DNA from: Euborellia annulipes
Lineage: Eukaryota; Arthropoda; Insecta; Dermaptera; Anisolabididae
Direction of reading: 5' to 3'
Assembly: GCA_023213315.1 (NCBI GenBank)
Contig: JAKCPI010004324.1
Span: 1 to 64,000 of the forward strand
DNA: 64,000 bases
The notes beneath the pieces are model-generated. The model ran no database searches. It was not told the DNA's origin and saw only the letters and a list, made by a program, of their open reading frames with translations. Positions 11,770 to 23,800 of the stretch are shown piece by piece (within the stretch, counting starts at the first letter, position 1; every line of letters starts with the position of its first letter). The position numbers and the translations under genes are program-made.

Positions 11770-12452
11770 CAAAAAAAAAATCTGGTGTGACTGGCGCACA
11801 GCACACAACTTTCTCTTACCTTCGGTAATCCAAAGTTGTGTACTGTGCTTGTCACACCAGATTTTTTGTGTCGACATATATTTAGTTCCCGACAGTACGG
11901 AACATTTGAATTCAGATGTAAAATTTATGTGTGGGAAAATATTTATATTTTGTTACCATGGCAACCATTTTTCCTATCTTCCCTATGAAATACAAGAGTA
12001 AAGTGGTCTTCAGAAGATTTCAATCGCAAAATGAGAATATACATTTTAAAGAGCATCTAAAAAATAATTGATTTTTGAATTTAAAAAAAAATCGTTGGAG
12101 CAAATTTTGAGAAAATCGAAAAAAAGTGAAAAAGTACATCAGTAAAGTACTAGTACTCTTTGGCCGATTTTGATTAAAAGCTTATTTTTCCGGTCCCGGG
12201 AGATGTTTAACTTAAATATAAAATTTCAACCTCGTAGCTCAATTCCTTCATGCTTAAAATTGAACACACACACACACACACCCACACACCCACCCACAGA
12301 CAGACCATGTCGCGAAAACCACTTTTTTGGATTCAGGGGACCTCAAAACGTGAAGATCCATCAAAATCTCGACATCGAATTTTTGACATGAATCCAATAC
12401 TTTCTCTCTCTATATATATTAACATATATATAGAGGTAAGAGAAAGTAAAAA
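11770..12452 (-). mobile_element. palindrome-ended dispersed element, copy 3 (inverted)
   Basis: Same landmarks in reverse: the 90-bp palindrome at 11778-11868, ttaccatggcaaccattt, the (CA)n tract at about 12264-12292, cgaaaaccacttttttgg and the ctttctctc/gagaaagt palindrome at the right end. It abuts the dead mariner fragment. Confidence 0.82.
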
Positions 12453-12944
12453 ACAGTCATCATAATGTTCACCGAAACGCCGAGTAAATATTGTTAAAAA
12501 TTATTTTGGAACAAAAAGATTTATAGAAATATAGAGCGAAAATGAGAGCTTCAAATTGATATATAAACCAATGCTAATTCAAAATATTTTTATTGCTAAA
12601 AATGTACAGGAAAGAAACAATTGCAAAAACTTGCACAAAAATGTTGACAAATTTTGCGGAATTTGTTGTCTAACCAGATCATGAAAAAAGAAAATTGTTT
12701 TCTTTAAAATCAGCACACATCTTCTAATCAAATAACTTTCCAAGAATATCTCCTCAATGATATCAATTTGAATTGTTCCTGTAAACACATTTATTTATTC
12801 TGATTAGCTAAAATTTATTCTTACCTCATTGGTTGCGAAACCACTCGTCAAGATTTGCTATTGGTGGGCATTTTATTCAATTGAATTGTCTTAATTATGA
12901 TTTTTAACCTCGAAACATTTACAATTTTCAGTTATTTTTTATTT

Positions 12945-13537
12945 TTACTTTCTCTTACCTCTATATATGCTAATATACTAGTATATATAGAGAGAAAGTA
13001 ATGGATTCATGCCAAAAATTCGATGTCGAGATTTTGATGGATATACACGCTTTGAGGTCCCCTGAATCCAAAAAAGTGGTTTTCGCGACATGGTCTGTCT
13101 GTGTTTCTGTGAATAAAATATCTCAAGAACGAAAAGAATTAGGAGGTTGAAATTTTATATTTAAGTTAGGCACCTCCCCGGAGCGTGAAAATAAGCTTTT
13201 AATCAAAATCGGCCAAAAAGTACTAGTACTTTACTGATGCACTTTTTCAGTTTTTTTTCGATTTTCTCTAAATTGCAGATTTTGATTAAAGTTTATAAAT
13301 CAATTATTTTTTAGATGCTCATTAAAATGTATATTCTCATTTTATCAAAACTCCTGAAGACCACTTTACTCTTGTACTCCATAGGAAAGACAAGAGAAAT
13401 GGTTGCCATGGTAACAAAATATAAATATTTTCCCATAATTTTAAATTTTACATCTTGAAATTTGAATGTACCATACTGTCGGAAACTAAACCGAAAAATC
13501 TTGTGTGCTTGTGTGACCAGTCACACCAGATTTTTTA
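12945..13537 (+). mobile_element. palindrome-ended dispersed element, copy 4
   Basis: Starts tactttctcttacctctat and follows the family order. It lacks a long (TG)n tract and has a truncated terminal palindrome (only gtgtgaccagtcacaccag at 13509-13533). Confidence 0.78.
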
Positions 13538-13734
13538 AAATTTATGCCTACAAATTTTAATATTTTCTAGTAAAAAAGTATAAATCATAAATCACAATTG
13601 TTTAATAGGGGGAGGGATTAAAGGAAATTATAATTAACAACCTGCCTATGAAAGGGGAGGGCTGATTTTTGAATAATTTCTGATTGGATTTGTTTTTTAT
13701 TTTTATTTTTTTTTTTGAGCGAGCCCTTAATTTT

Positions 13735-13860
13735 GACTGGCGCCGCGCGGCGCCGTGCGGGGGTGGCGCCGGGCAGGCGCCGGGTGGCGGCGCCGCGACG
13801 CCCCGGCGCCTGACGTCTCCACCACCACCGCCACCCCCAGCTCCAGCATCCCTGCTACAG
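13735..13860. repeat. GGCGCC-rich palindromic GC patch
   Basis: ggcgcc is repeated many times within about 80 bp (13740-13810), followed by a CCA/CCG-rich tract. Strongly unlike the flanks. It could be a CpG-rich regulatory patch or a simple repeat; its open frames look like shadows. Confidence 0.4.
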
Positions 13861-14289
13861 CATCTCTCTCTCTTCCATCACCCACACCATACAACTACTA
13901 CCCTCTCTCTTTTTTTTTGTCTCTCCTTAAAATATATGGCCTTTTTCGATTTGGATAGCAAGCAAGCACACAACGCTAGCAAGTTACACAAAATTATCTT
14001 TATTACTCAACTCTTTAAGTGAAGATAACACACAAAAATTATTTTGTTTGTTTTTTCATTAAGGAGACAATTGACCTCCGTTGATACGCGATAGGTGTGT
14101 TTGGAGAATCAGATTATTTTCTCTTGTTTTTTTTTTTTCTTTATCCTCGTTGACACAAAGAAGATGGGATCAAAACAAGTGAAATATAATATTTAGTTAT
14201 TAATAAAACATAATATTGTTATCACGTTAAATTATTATTATTATTAATGGGTAATCAAAAGCTTTTAAATAGTTAGTGATGAGAAGTGT

Positions 14290-14870
14290 GCTAGACTTTG
14301 AATTGAGTATAGGAGACTTTGCACTCAAGGAATTCAATAAAAAAACTTATTTAATTGTTAACTGTCGACGTTTCGGTCGCAAATCACAACCTTTCTCAGA
14401 ACGATTAATTGTTAGAATACAAGATTAACATTATTATATTCATTTATCATTGCAAATTATACAATATTTATTTAAGCTATATGTATCAAGAGTAACTTGC
14501 TCGCTCTTGATACATATAGTTTAAATAAATATTAAGATTTCCGTTGGTTCTCGTTGAAACATTTTGTAAATTAAAATTAAATATTCAAATTAAACACTAG
14601 GTTATTTGTTTCAAATTTTTTAATTAATAAAACCTTTGAAACAAATAACCTAGTCTTTAATTTGTATATTTAATTTTAATTTAAATAAATATTGTACAAT
14701 TTGCAATGATAATTAAATATAATACTGTTAATCTTCTATTCTAACAATTAATCGTCTGAGGATGGTCGTGATTTGCCATCGAAACGTCGATGACTAACAA
14801 TTAAATAAAAGTTTTTTATTTAATTCCTTGGCTGCAAAGTCTCCTATTACCAATTCAAAAGATTTTAGAA
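14290..14870. mobile_element. composite palindrome with hammerhead-like cores in both outer arms
   Basis: Outer arms (about 14296-14485 and 14680-14868) pair along about 180 bp; two inner hairpins lie at 14475-14525 and 14592-14660. The right arm reads CTGAGGA tggtcgtgatttgcca tCGAAACGTC (14754-14792), a full box set with a TGG...CCA stem II. The left arm on the - strand reads CTGAGAA...CGAAACGTCGAC. Penelope-like origin is inferred. Confidence 0.65.
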
Positions 14871-17105
14871 GAATTTTTTTGTCAAATCATTTATGATATA
14901 ACTAGCTGCGCCGCTTGCCTTTGGCGACTTACGTTCCGCCTACCAAAACTCTGTCGATGTTTTAATTTCATTTCGCGTAATAACAAGAAATGTCAAATGA
15001 ATAAATTGTGGTTTATTTTTAGCTTCTTTCTTTAGGTCATCTTTTTGAACCATTTAAGCCTAATAGTTTTGTTTGAATTGGAATAACAAACGAGCTAAAT
15101 TAACTTGATCTAGTTTTTTTTTAAAGCAGTTTGAGTTCTTTAAATCATATCATACTTATTTATAAATATGTAGGTATATTTTACTATCCACTAGAGATTG
15201 TATAAAAAATACTCCAAAGCTTTATTTAGAGAAAACAATTAGAAGAATTACTAAATAAATAATGTTATTAAAATTGATGATACCAACACCAACAATATAT
15301 GACAAGGTACCAAATCTTCACTGTGCTAAATTTTCAGGAGAGCCGATTTAGTAAAAAGTTCAAAAAAATTGTTTTTTTTTTTTTTTAATTACTGATTCCG
15401 ATTCTCTAGTATTAGTATTGTATTATATATATATATATATATATATATTATATTAGTATAGTATTATTCTCTAGTAGTCTTATATGATGAAATATTCGAT
15501 TCATCAGAATTGATGTATTTTATATCAAAAAATTGAAAAATACAAGACAAAGGTGAGATAAACGGAAAGGGACCAAACAATCTTTTAACTCATTTTTCTC
15601 AAAACTAGGTTTTTCATAACCAAAATTTTAAAAATTTATATCTTCCAAACAAAAATTGATCAAAAAATTCTAAAAATGGCATAATATTTTTCGACGGAAC
15701 TTTAAAATTTTCTCAGGGGTTGTCAATTGATCTACATAACTTGTTGGCTATGGATATAATTTTTTCTTTTATTTATTTATTTATTTTGAGTGACAGTGGA
15801 TGGTAATATTAATTTTTTTTCTGAATATAAAGTTAGAAAAATTGAATTTATTAAATCCTTATAAAAGTGAATCCCCCACCCCCTCTCTTTCTTTACTTCT
15901 TTTAAATTATTTTTCATTTAATTTATTAATTATTAATTTTATTATAAATTTATTTATAAGTTAAACTTGCTTGTTTCAAATAATGTCACGCTGAATAAAA
16001 ATATTCAAATGAACGCACATTGATCAAATCAGGCATTTTCAATTTACTTAATTAGAATATTGATGTTTTGGAATTCATTAGGGCCACACAGGAGAAAAAT
16101 AAAACTCTAACACCTACGGCACATTATTATCTTAAATCTTCTTCCACCTACTCTTTTGATCGTAGGTGATCTTCGAAACTTTGCATCCATATACAAAAAA
16201 AAAAAATATTTTCGCTATCATTTTCAAGACAGCCGTATTGGAAACCAATAAGTTCATCTCTTTTATTCTATTCTAATTTTTTTTTAACCTTGACCTTCTT
16301 AGTTTTTGATAAACAAAAGCTCTGGTTTGAATAAATAGAGGATTAGGGATTCCCTTGATAAGACTTTTGTTAGTTTAGATAAGGTGTGATTAGGAGAAAC
16401 AAAATTTCGACAATTTTTTAACCTATAGGAAAATGAGTTGTTATTCTTCCTCCTTTCTGATTTCGGATCTAGATATAGGCCTATTAGTAAAATAGAAAAA
16501 TTGGCAATTTTATCAAATTTTTAAATAAAAGGAGATAATTATTAATAATTAAGAAAAAAATATTCATCCTCATTTTAATATTAATAGATCTTAATCAATT
16601 CAATTATTAAAGTAATTTCTTTCAACTCCATTTGACCCTTCGTTGATGATGAATCGTTAAAAATAATGATGATTATTAGTTTGGGTCCAGGTTCAATTAT
16701 TTTCACCTTGCTCTTTCTATTTGCTTTTTTTTTGACAGCATCCATTCCCCTGCTAGAGGAAATTATTGATTTGTTTATTTGTTTACGGATGTGAGGATGT
16801 TAATCTGTTTAGTGTGAAGAAAAGAGTGGAGTGGGGGGTGGCACGTGTTCGAGGGAATGAGAGTGGGGGTGGGGGGGGGGCGATAAATAAACCAATTGCC
16901 TTCGCGTCACTTAGCGTCAATGAGTTCGTTAAGTTGACCAGACGTGTTAATGGTTACCACCACTTCTTGTCATCTAATCATCAGGAAACTAATGTTTATA
17001 AATTATCATCTTTAGAATTTTTTTTAAATTTTATAGGCATTCATTTTTACCTTCTCCCATATATCTAAAATTACCATATTAATAGTCCGAGATGAGACTA
17101 GAGGC
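14871..17105. other. AT-rich stretch, no gene recognised
   Basis: Contains a repeat start actagctgcgccgcttg at about 14900, also seen degenerately at about 28888. It also has a (TA)n run at 15424-15449 and a poly-G run near 16865. Nothing coding is convincing. Confidence 0.4.
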
Positions 17106-17108
17106 TAA

Positions 17109-17332
17109 AGCGCCCCATTCACGCCGGACTTTGGTACGCGAGCCCGACTCGGCTCGCCTACAAACGAGCCAAATCCCCAAGTGTGTGGGCTCTCACGAGC
17201 CGAGTCGAGCTAAAATCAGCCATTAAATACCCTATCTGAGGAACGAGTCCGATCCGTGAGATTCCACATACTTGCGGATTTGGCTCGTTTGAAGGCGAGC
17301 CGGCACGGGCTCGCGTGCAAAAGTACGGCGCT
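17109..17332. mobile_element. MITE with TAA target duplication
   Basis: Ends AGCGCC...GGCGCT, with further arm homology ctttggtacgcgagcccg / cgggctcgcgtgcaaaag; the left arm has about 14 extra bases. TAA flanks both sides (17106-17108, 17333-17335), as in PIF/Harbinger elements. GC-rich (gagccgagtcg palindromes). No transposase. Confidence 0.6.
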
Positions 17333-17504
17333 TAAGAGAGAAATGGTCTATAGAGGGGGAAAAGAAGAAACCCTTTGAAATTTTATAAAATCTGATTTGT
17401 TATCTTTTTATTTTCTTTAAAAAATATCTTTTTTTCTTCGGGAGAGTACGGAAAAAGGGGGGGGGGGGTCCTCGACTAATAAGAATTAGAAAAAATCTCA
17501 ACCT

Positions 17505-17575
17505 CGAATTTATGACATTATCGCCAATACTTTCTCTCTATATATATTTCATATATAGGGTAATAGAAAGTAAAA
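17505..17575 (-). repeat. fragment of the palindrome-ended element
   Basis: aacctcgaatttatgacatt plus aatactttctctctatatat and gaaagtaaaaag match the reverse complement of that family's first end. Confidence 0.6.
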
Positions 17576-17639
17576 AGTGAACACATTTTTTTTTTTAATT
17601 TGCTCTCTCGGCTGCTGAGGTCATTTTGTTTCTAGTGAA

Positions 17640-17880
17640 TATATTGTATATTTTATAAATTATATTATACCGATGGTTACCAGGATTCTTATAGCATATT
17701 CCTCTGGATCACCTACCCAAGGGAATTTATTGGAAACAAATTCTCCCGTTATATAGGCATAGGGCTATGTCTACTTTTCGTAGCCAATATGCCTTGAAGA
17801 GGGAGACGTTTATCTTCGAAACGTTCACATATAGCCTGAGTATTTGTTTCCAATAAATTGGTTTGAAAAAATATTTTATT
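17640..17880 (+). mobile_element. possible Penelope-like remnant with degenerate hammerhead core
   Basis: At 17793-17826: TTGAAGA gggagacgtttatctt CGAAACGTTC. The C of the first box is T and the cleavage triplet is GTT. Outer arms ggaaacaaattct and gtttccaataaatt are similar but not long. Confidence 0.35.
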
Positions 17881-18149
17881 CAACCATCCTTCTCTTTAAA
17901 AAATATATAGAGAAACAGTATTAAAGAAATTCTTTGCGTAAATTTTTTTTTTCTTCTCATCATAATAATATTTTTTGATTCCTCATACAAAAATAAAAAA
18001 AAACAAACAATATTTTTCATTTTTTTCTCAAGTGGGAGGGAATCTGAGAATACATTTTTGCAATCTTGTCCAAGTAGCAAAGTTTTCCCCGTTGATAACG
18101 ACCCACAACCACCCCCTGACTGGCTATTAAGTAAGCCCCTGGGTGACTC

Positions 18150-18300
18150 GTGACTCGTCTCTGGGCGATTTATCTCCCTACGGCGCCGACGGCCGTTCAA
18201 CTTGTTTACTGCACTCGCCAAAAAGTCTGCACACTCTCACCCCCTGAGCGTCGGGGTGGCGCCTACACCCCACACACTTCACCCCCTCGTATGTTAAGGG
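18150..18300. other. GC-rich upstream flank
   Basis: Continues the GC-rich patch before the CCAAT boxes. The 210-codon open frame at 18150-18782 crosses the promoter, a T-tract and a purine-rich tract, and shows no recognisable protein, so I do not call it a gene. Confidence 0.4.
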
Positions 18301-18481
18301 TGGGAGAGGCGCCTTGTCCGGGATTGGCCATCGCCTTCTGGCCAATCGCAGAGCCCCCAATCCTACCACCACCACTACCACCATGCGAATACCACACCCG
18401 GGTGAGGTTCCCTGTCGCGAGACTCACTCATTGCCGTGCAGACTATCGGCATAAGAGGATCCTCTTTCATTCTCTTCAGTC
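18300..18481 (+). promoter_or_regulatory. candidate talin promoter
   Basis: This is the most GC- and CpG-rich non-repetitive patch upstream of the gene (about 18100-18560). It holds three CCAAT boxes: ATTGG at 18323-18327 (inverted), CCAAT at 18342-18346 and at 18357-18361. An arthropod-type initiator TCAGTC lies at 18476-18481. It sits about 2.2 kb before the first coding exon. Assignment to talin is by position only. Confidence 0.5.
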
Positions 18482-18567
18482 TCTTCTCACTTTTTCGCTC
18501 TTTCTATCTCTCGACATGGCCACCGCCGCTGCAGCCGCTGCCGCTACTTCACCAAGTCGCGGTAATG
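18478..18567 (+). other. rhea: candidate 5' UTR exon of talin
   Basis: From the initiator to a strong donor AATG|GTAAGG (18568). A second donor CGCG|GTAATG lies 6 nt upstream. Splicing to the acceptor at 20623 would join it to the start-codon exon. It contains ATG at 18516 in good context opening MATAAAAAAATSPSRG, which after splicing is out of frame with MATLSLK. It would be an overlapping upstream ORF. Confidence 0.4.
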
Positions 18568-19599
18568 GTAAGGATATAGACATTCAAACCATCCTTTCAA
18601 TTAGGAGATCTTCTCAAATTCCGTGTTTACATTTTTTTTTCTCGATCGCGCACCCTCCCCTCCAGATCCGAACCCCCTCCCCGAGGCAGGGGGTTAGTCA
18701 GATCATCACTCGAAAACATGGTTCAGTCTTGAGCGAGTATCCGCGAGTACCACATCATCTAGCATTTAGTCCTATAGTGTAGTAGTATTAAATATTAATA
18801 TTCTATCTCTCTCTAATAACCTTTTACTCTTTCTCTCTTTCACTTTTGTAGCTAGCTTATGTAGAATAAATTTAGACATTTTAAGTAGTTAATTGAATGT
18901 AGCTTTTGGAGACTTCAATGAGTGGTTGTCAACACAGTAGTTCTCTACAATGGATGATTTACTCTGTACATCTAGCTGTTGTGGACTATTACTCAATCGT
19001 TGGTGTACACTCTGCTTATGTCGACGTCGCAAATGGCGTCGAAGAAGACGCACACAATCTGCTTCCGCAGAGGTCCAGAGAGCAAGCAGCATTGCTTCTT
19101 CTTCTTCTTCATCTTATTCTTATTCTTTCTTATTTAGTTCTTATTTAGAGTTTAATTGATCTGCATCCCCTCTGGTTATCTTTGCTGAACCCTCATTCAA
19201 TGAGTCATCCTACAACAACGAAGCAGCTCTCTCTCCCCTTTTAGTCAATTATTTCATACATCATCTGCTTTATGGTTGTCTCTTCTCTCTCTCCTTTACT
19301 GCTTCATTATATATACACTGGCCGTTTATGATTCATATATTTTGAAAATCAAGTTTTCAATTCACCACTTAAATATTTGACTTTAATGAATATCAATATA
19401 TCAAGAATTTTTAAAATTTATTTAGTTTACAATATTAATAAATGAGTTTTCTTGACAATCAATCAATTAACACATGCACTTTGCAAATAAGCTGTAAGAG
19501 TTCCTTCTCAAATAGGACATCCTACCTAGCAAAGATTAAAAAAAAAAATACTAAGGGAAAATAGAAATAGTTTTAATTAGCAGACTAGAAATAAATTTA

Positions 19600-19929
19600 G
19601 GAGTTACTGATAGGATATCAAATCATTTCAATAAATGGCAGACCCTATGAATTTGGGGTGAATGTCTTGGTGAAATTAAACGACTGGAATCCTGGTACAT
19701 TCGGAGCCTCAAATACCTGAAATACTCGAGATTGGAGTCTTGAGCTTAGTCAACCAAACCAAAATTATTAAACTAAATATATCATCAACTGAACCAAAGG
19801 TCAAGGATTGGCATCCCCGCTCAAGCGACAAAAATTTATTCCAATTGAAATAAATAGAGACGAGGTCTAAATGGCCTTCCATGCCGAAAAAGACCTTAAA
19901 TTAAATAAAAAAAAAAAAAAAAAAAAAAA
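19600..19929 (+). mobile_element. possible retroposon 3' end with A23 tail
   Basis: A moderately GC stretch without homology to its neighbours ends in 23 consecutive A (19907-19929), as in target-primed insertions. No family recognised. Confidence 0.35.
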
Positions 19930-19984
19930 CTGAAGAAAATCTACTTTTAAGACAACACTTTCGACGGCTAAGTATTTTGGTTGC

Positions 19985-20224
19985 CTAAGCTCAAGGCTGC
20001 ATTTTCTTGTAGCGCCAATTAAATAAATCTGAAAAATTCCATAATCCAGGCCAAATTAATAAATCGCTAGGTAAAAGATGTTCAACATTAACTAGGGGGA
20101 AAACACCAGCCTTTATTCTTCTTTCACAACCCCTCGTTTTATTGCAAATATTTTCAATAGAAACACTGAGGGTGATATAGTGACCTAAATATTTGCAATG
20201 AACTGAGATGCTAAGAGAATTCAA
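19985..20224 (-). pseudogene. possible reverse-transcriptase relic
   Basis: A 77-codon frame on the - strand reads CKYLGHYITLSVSIENICNK then GCERRIKAGVFPLVN. The YLG start and spacing resemble the thumb region of LINE reverse transcriptases. This is a weak, by-eye match. Confidence 0.25.
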
Positions 20225-20623
20225 GGCTTATTTCTTTCCTTTCGCTATTTTCTCATTCTGCATAAAGATTTTCCAAAATTTTTTAATACTAATACGAGTA
20301 CACCTACTTCATGCACACTAACATTGAATTTTTTTTTCACAAAAATTAAATAACAAATTACACAGGTAGGTTTTTCTTAATTTTATTTATTTATATTTAT
20401 TATAATATAATATGATAAATTATTGTAATATTTGAAAAAGTAATTATTTTGCTTTACTTATTAGTTAGAATTTTCGATTTTTTTTTTTTTTTCATTAAAA
20501 ATTTTTGAGATTACACATTCTCTTTGGAGAAAATAGTTAATTTTCCTCAAATAAACATTGAAAATATTAATAAATATTAATATATTAATATATTTAAAAA
20601 GGGTATAATATTGTTGTGCGTAG

Positions 20624-20804
20624 GTCCTCGAGACCACCATCAACAGCAACACCAGCGCCACCACCACGATGGCGACCCTGTCACTCAAAATCAGCATCGT
20701 CGACCGCGATGTGACCAAGATGATGCAGTTCGACCCGACAACGACGGTGTACGACGCATGCCGACTAATCCGGGACAAAATCGCCGAGGCCAACCAGGGA
20801 CAGC
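20624..20804 (+). CDS. rhea: talin exon with start codon (5' UTR 20624-20668; CDS 20669-20804), F0
   Basis: The acceptor is gtgcgtag at 20616-20623, followed by 45 nt of leader and the ATG at 20669 (CACGATGG context). Residues 1-45 ([14 protein letters not shown], then [13 protein letters not shown]) are the first half of the ubiquitin-like F0 domain. The donor is CAGC|GTAAGA; the exon ends in phase 1. Confidence 0.95.
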
Positions 20805-23800
20805 GTAAGAACTTCAATCATATGTTTATATCTATCTTTTTGATAAGTAGAATATTAAAATGTCCCTTAGGCAGCGGCTCAAAATATAATTTACATCTTG
20901 TATATTAATAATAATAATTATTATATTTTTAAAAGATATTATAATTTCATAGGGGTGATTTTTCAACCCTTTCGTGCATATTTATGTAGGAGGGAATCAT
21001 AATTATACCATCCAATTCTTGAATGGTTTACTATGAAATTTGCAGGTCGTTTTTATAATAATTTGAACCAAATATTTTTCAGAAATTTTATTTTCCGACG
21101 ACTGTTTGCAATACACGGAATGTCAGGCCTAGAAGATATAAAAAATTTTAACAAAGGACAATACATTATAATTGCATTCTTTTTTTTTAAATTACAAAAT
21201 TTGTTTTTTATATTATTATATTATAATGTATTGTCCTCTGTTAAAAATTTTTATATATTCCAGGCCTGATGATGATCACATTGAATGACCGAAACTGTGA
21301 ATTGCAATCAGTCGTTGGCAAATAAAATTCCTGAAAAATTGGTTCAAATTATTATAAAAACTGCACATTCAACCTGCAAATTTCAAAGAAATCTTCAAGA
21401 ATTGGTTGATATTCTGCTTATGCTGTTTCTTGGGTACATAATTATTCCTTTTGGCTAAAAAATACATGAGGGAATCAATTTTTCTATTAATTATAAGTGT
21501 CCGGAAGCTTTTGTCAAAGATCATTTTCTGAAATAGAGGTTTATAAAGTCACATTTCAATTAACCAGAACCAGCTTTTTAAATTTTTTCCAATTATCTTC
21601 CAGAATTATTTAAATTTGTATTTGATAAACCGATGACCAGGGCCGCACCTAGGAAGACTTGCGCCCGGGGCCAAAATTATTATTTGCGCCCCCTCCTCTA
21701 CCTAAAAAAAATTATACCATGGTATTTTATTAAATATTTATTCAACATTAAATCTGCTTCCATCCAAAAAGCTGCCCCCAAATTTTGGCGCCCCTGGACT
21801 AATTCCATCGCCCCCTTCCCCCTAGACCAGACGACTAAATGAGATAAATATTAGATTTAAATATTCCTTCTAATAACAAAAACATGTTTAATATTATTTT
21901 TAGATAAGTTTGCTATGTTTTAATACAATTTTTTTTGTAAAAATATAAACGATAACGGCGTAACCCTTTCTTTAATGCGCCCCCTCGGCCCCGGCTTCGT
22001 TGCTGCACTGCCGATGACCTATGAACACACTTAGTTCCGATGTGTTTTTTCTGCAACATAGAATATTATCGGGAGTATAGAAGAAATCAACCAGCAGCCT
22101 CTTTCAAATAAAACGCCCATTCAAAGGAACTATTATATTCAGCTATTTTATGACAGAGTAATCTGAATTTAAATTTTTAATCAATCTTTTTTTCTTTCCC
22201 ATATTCGAAAAAGAAAAAGTATTGTAATTTTTGGTTTAACTCATTTTAAAACTACTTTTACTCAGTACTCTTCTTCACATTCATTTTTTAACTGACTGAC
22301 TTATGAGTTCTTTGAACTGATTTAATGCCGACTAAACGACTCTAATTATAATAAGACACAATAATAAATAATGAGCAAGTGGATAGCAATCCCAAGCTAG
22401 CCGAACTTGTGCTTTCTCTAAGTTAGCCCACACATCAATCGCTAGATTATATAACGGCCAGACTTGCTTCTCTTCCAGAGATGATATTAATGAAAATATT
22501 AATTATAGTATATTTTAACATCTTATAAATTTTTTAATCTTGGTGAAATAATCAGCTCTGCTATTTATCAAACAGGAAATGCGAAATCACACTTTCATTC
22601 TTATTTTCCTTCTTATTTAAAATAATAATAATAAAATTTTTCTTTAAAAAATTAATGATTAGTGAATTTTAACATATTTAAAATATTTATATATCCTTCA
22701 GAATTCAATATATCGTATCGTTTAAGATAAAGTCAATTTGCGAGATGAGTTTGTGTTTGGTTGGGCAAAATTGCGCCCCCTAGACTCGAATCAGGACCTC
22801 ACTTTTCCCTGTGGGCGGACTTCCTTTACCCAGTCCCCGACCCAATAAACACAATATATCGCATTATTAATTTCATTAAAATGAGATCTTAAGCTCTGCA
22901 TGCCATCTAGCGAACTCAATTGGAATTACATCACAATTCTAGACGCCTGCTAGGGCTGCAACCACATATATTAAGAGGAAAGACGATTTTAACAAATATT
23001 AACTTGGTAGAGAGCTTTATTTGAAAAAGATGGAATTTTTTCAATCCACTCACAATAAAATGTCAATTACTCAGTCCATATATATCGTTTTTTTTTCCAA
23101 TTGGAAAAAATAACGCACAGAGAGCTCTTCTCGAACTCAAAAAGATGCCTCTTTCAATATTGTTCAAATATTTTATATATTACACAACAACATATATGTT
23201 TTTTAACAATCTTTGGTCTCGACGAAGGACTCGATTGGCGTCCGAAACGTCGACCAAAAGAAATTAAAATAGTTTTTTATTCTCCTGGCTGCAGATCTAT
23301 CTTCCTTACGATTAATATATAACAGCCATTTTACACTTTTATAAATAATTATTGATATTTAAAATTTTAATTAATGCTTGTAATTCAAGTTAGAAAAAAA
23401 TAACTACTTTTATCATTGATGAACCAACCGAAAGTCAAATTTTGGATGGGCTTAAATTGCCTAAATAAAAACTAACACAACTATTCATAATTTAAAAACC
23501 AGGTCTCAGTTAAGAAGGGTTGGGGGAACTTAATCAGAGTTTGCAAAATTACTTATTATTACTTCATCTTTTCTCCAAAAATATCTTAACCATTCAATTG
23601 ATTTAAATATAATAAGAAGAAATTCATCTTTATATTAAGAAGAAATTACTTTTTAAAAAATGACTTGTAGTAAAAAAGAGACTAGGATATCCTCCGAAGA
23701 CAATTTATTAATTGAATAACGAGGATGTGGGTGATCATGATGTCATATCATTCTTACAAAATGTCTTTTGTTTTAGTTCATTAGTTCACAACCTTTTTAA

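Noticed and set aside
13684..14022. 112-codon open frame
   Set aside because: Made of a poly-T stretch, a GGCGCC repeat and a CCA-rich tract; composition shadow.
18150..18782. 210-codon open frame in the GC-rich patch
   Set aside because: It spans the CCAAT boxes, initiator, a splice donor and T-rich tracts, with low-complexity residues and no recognisable domain; best explained by GC-rich composition.
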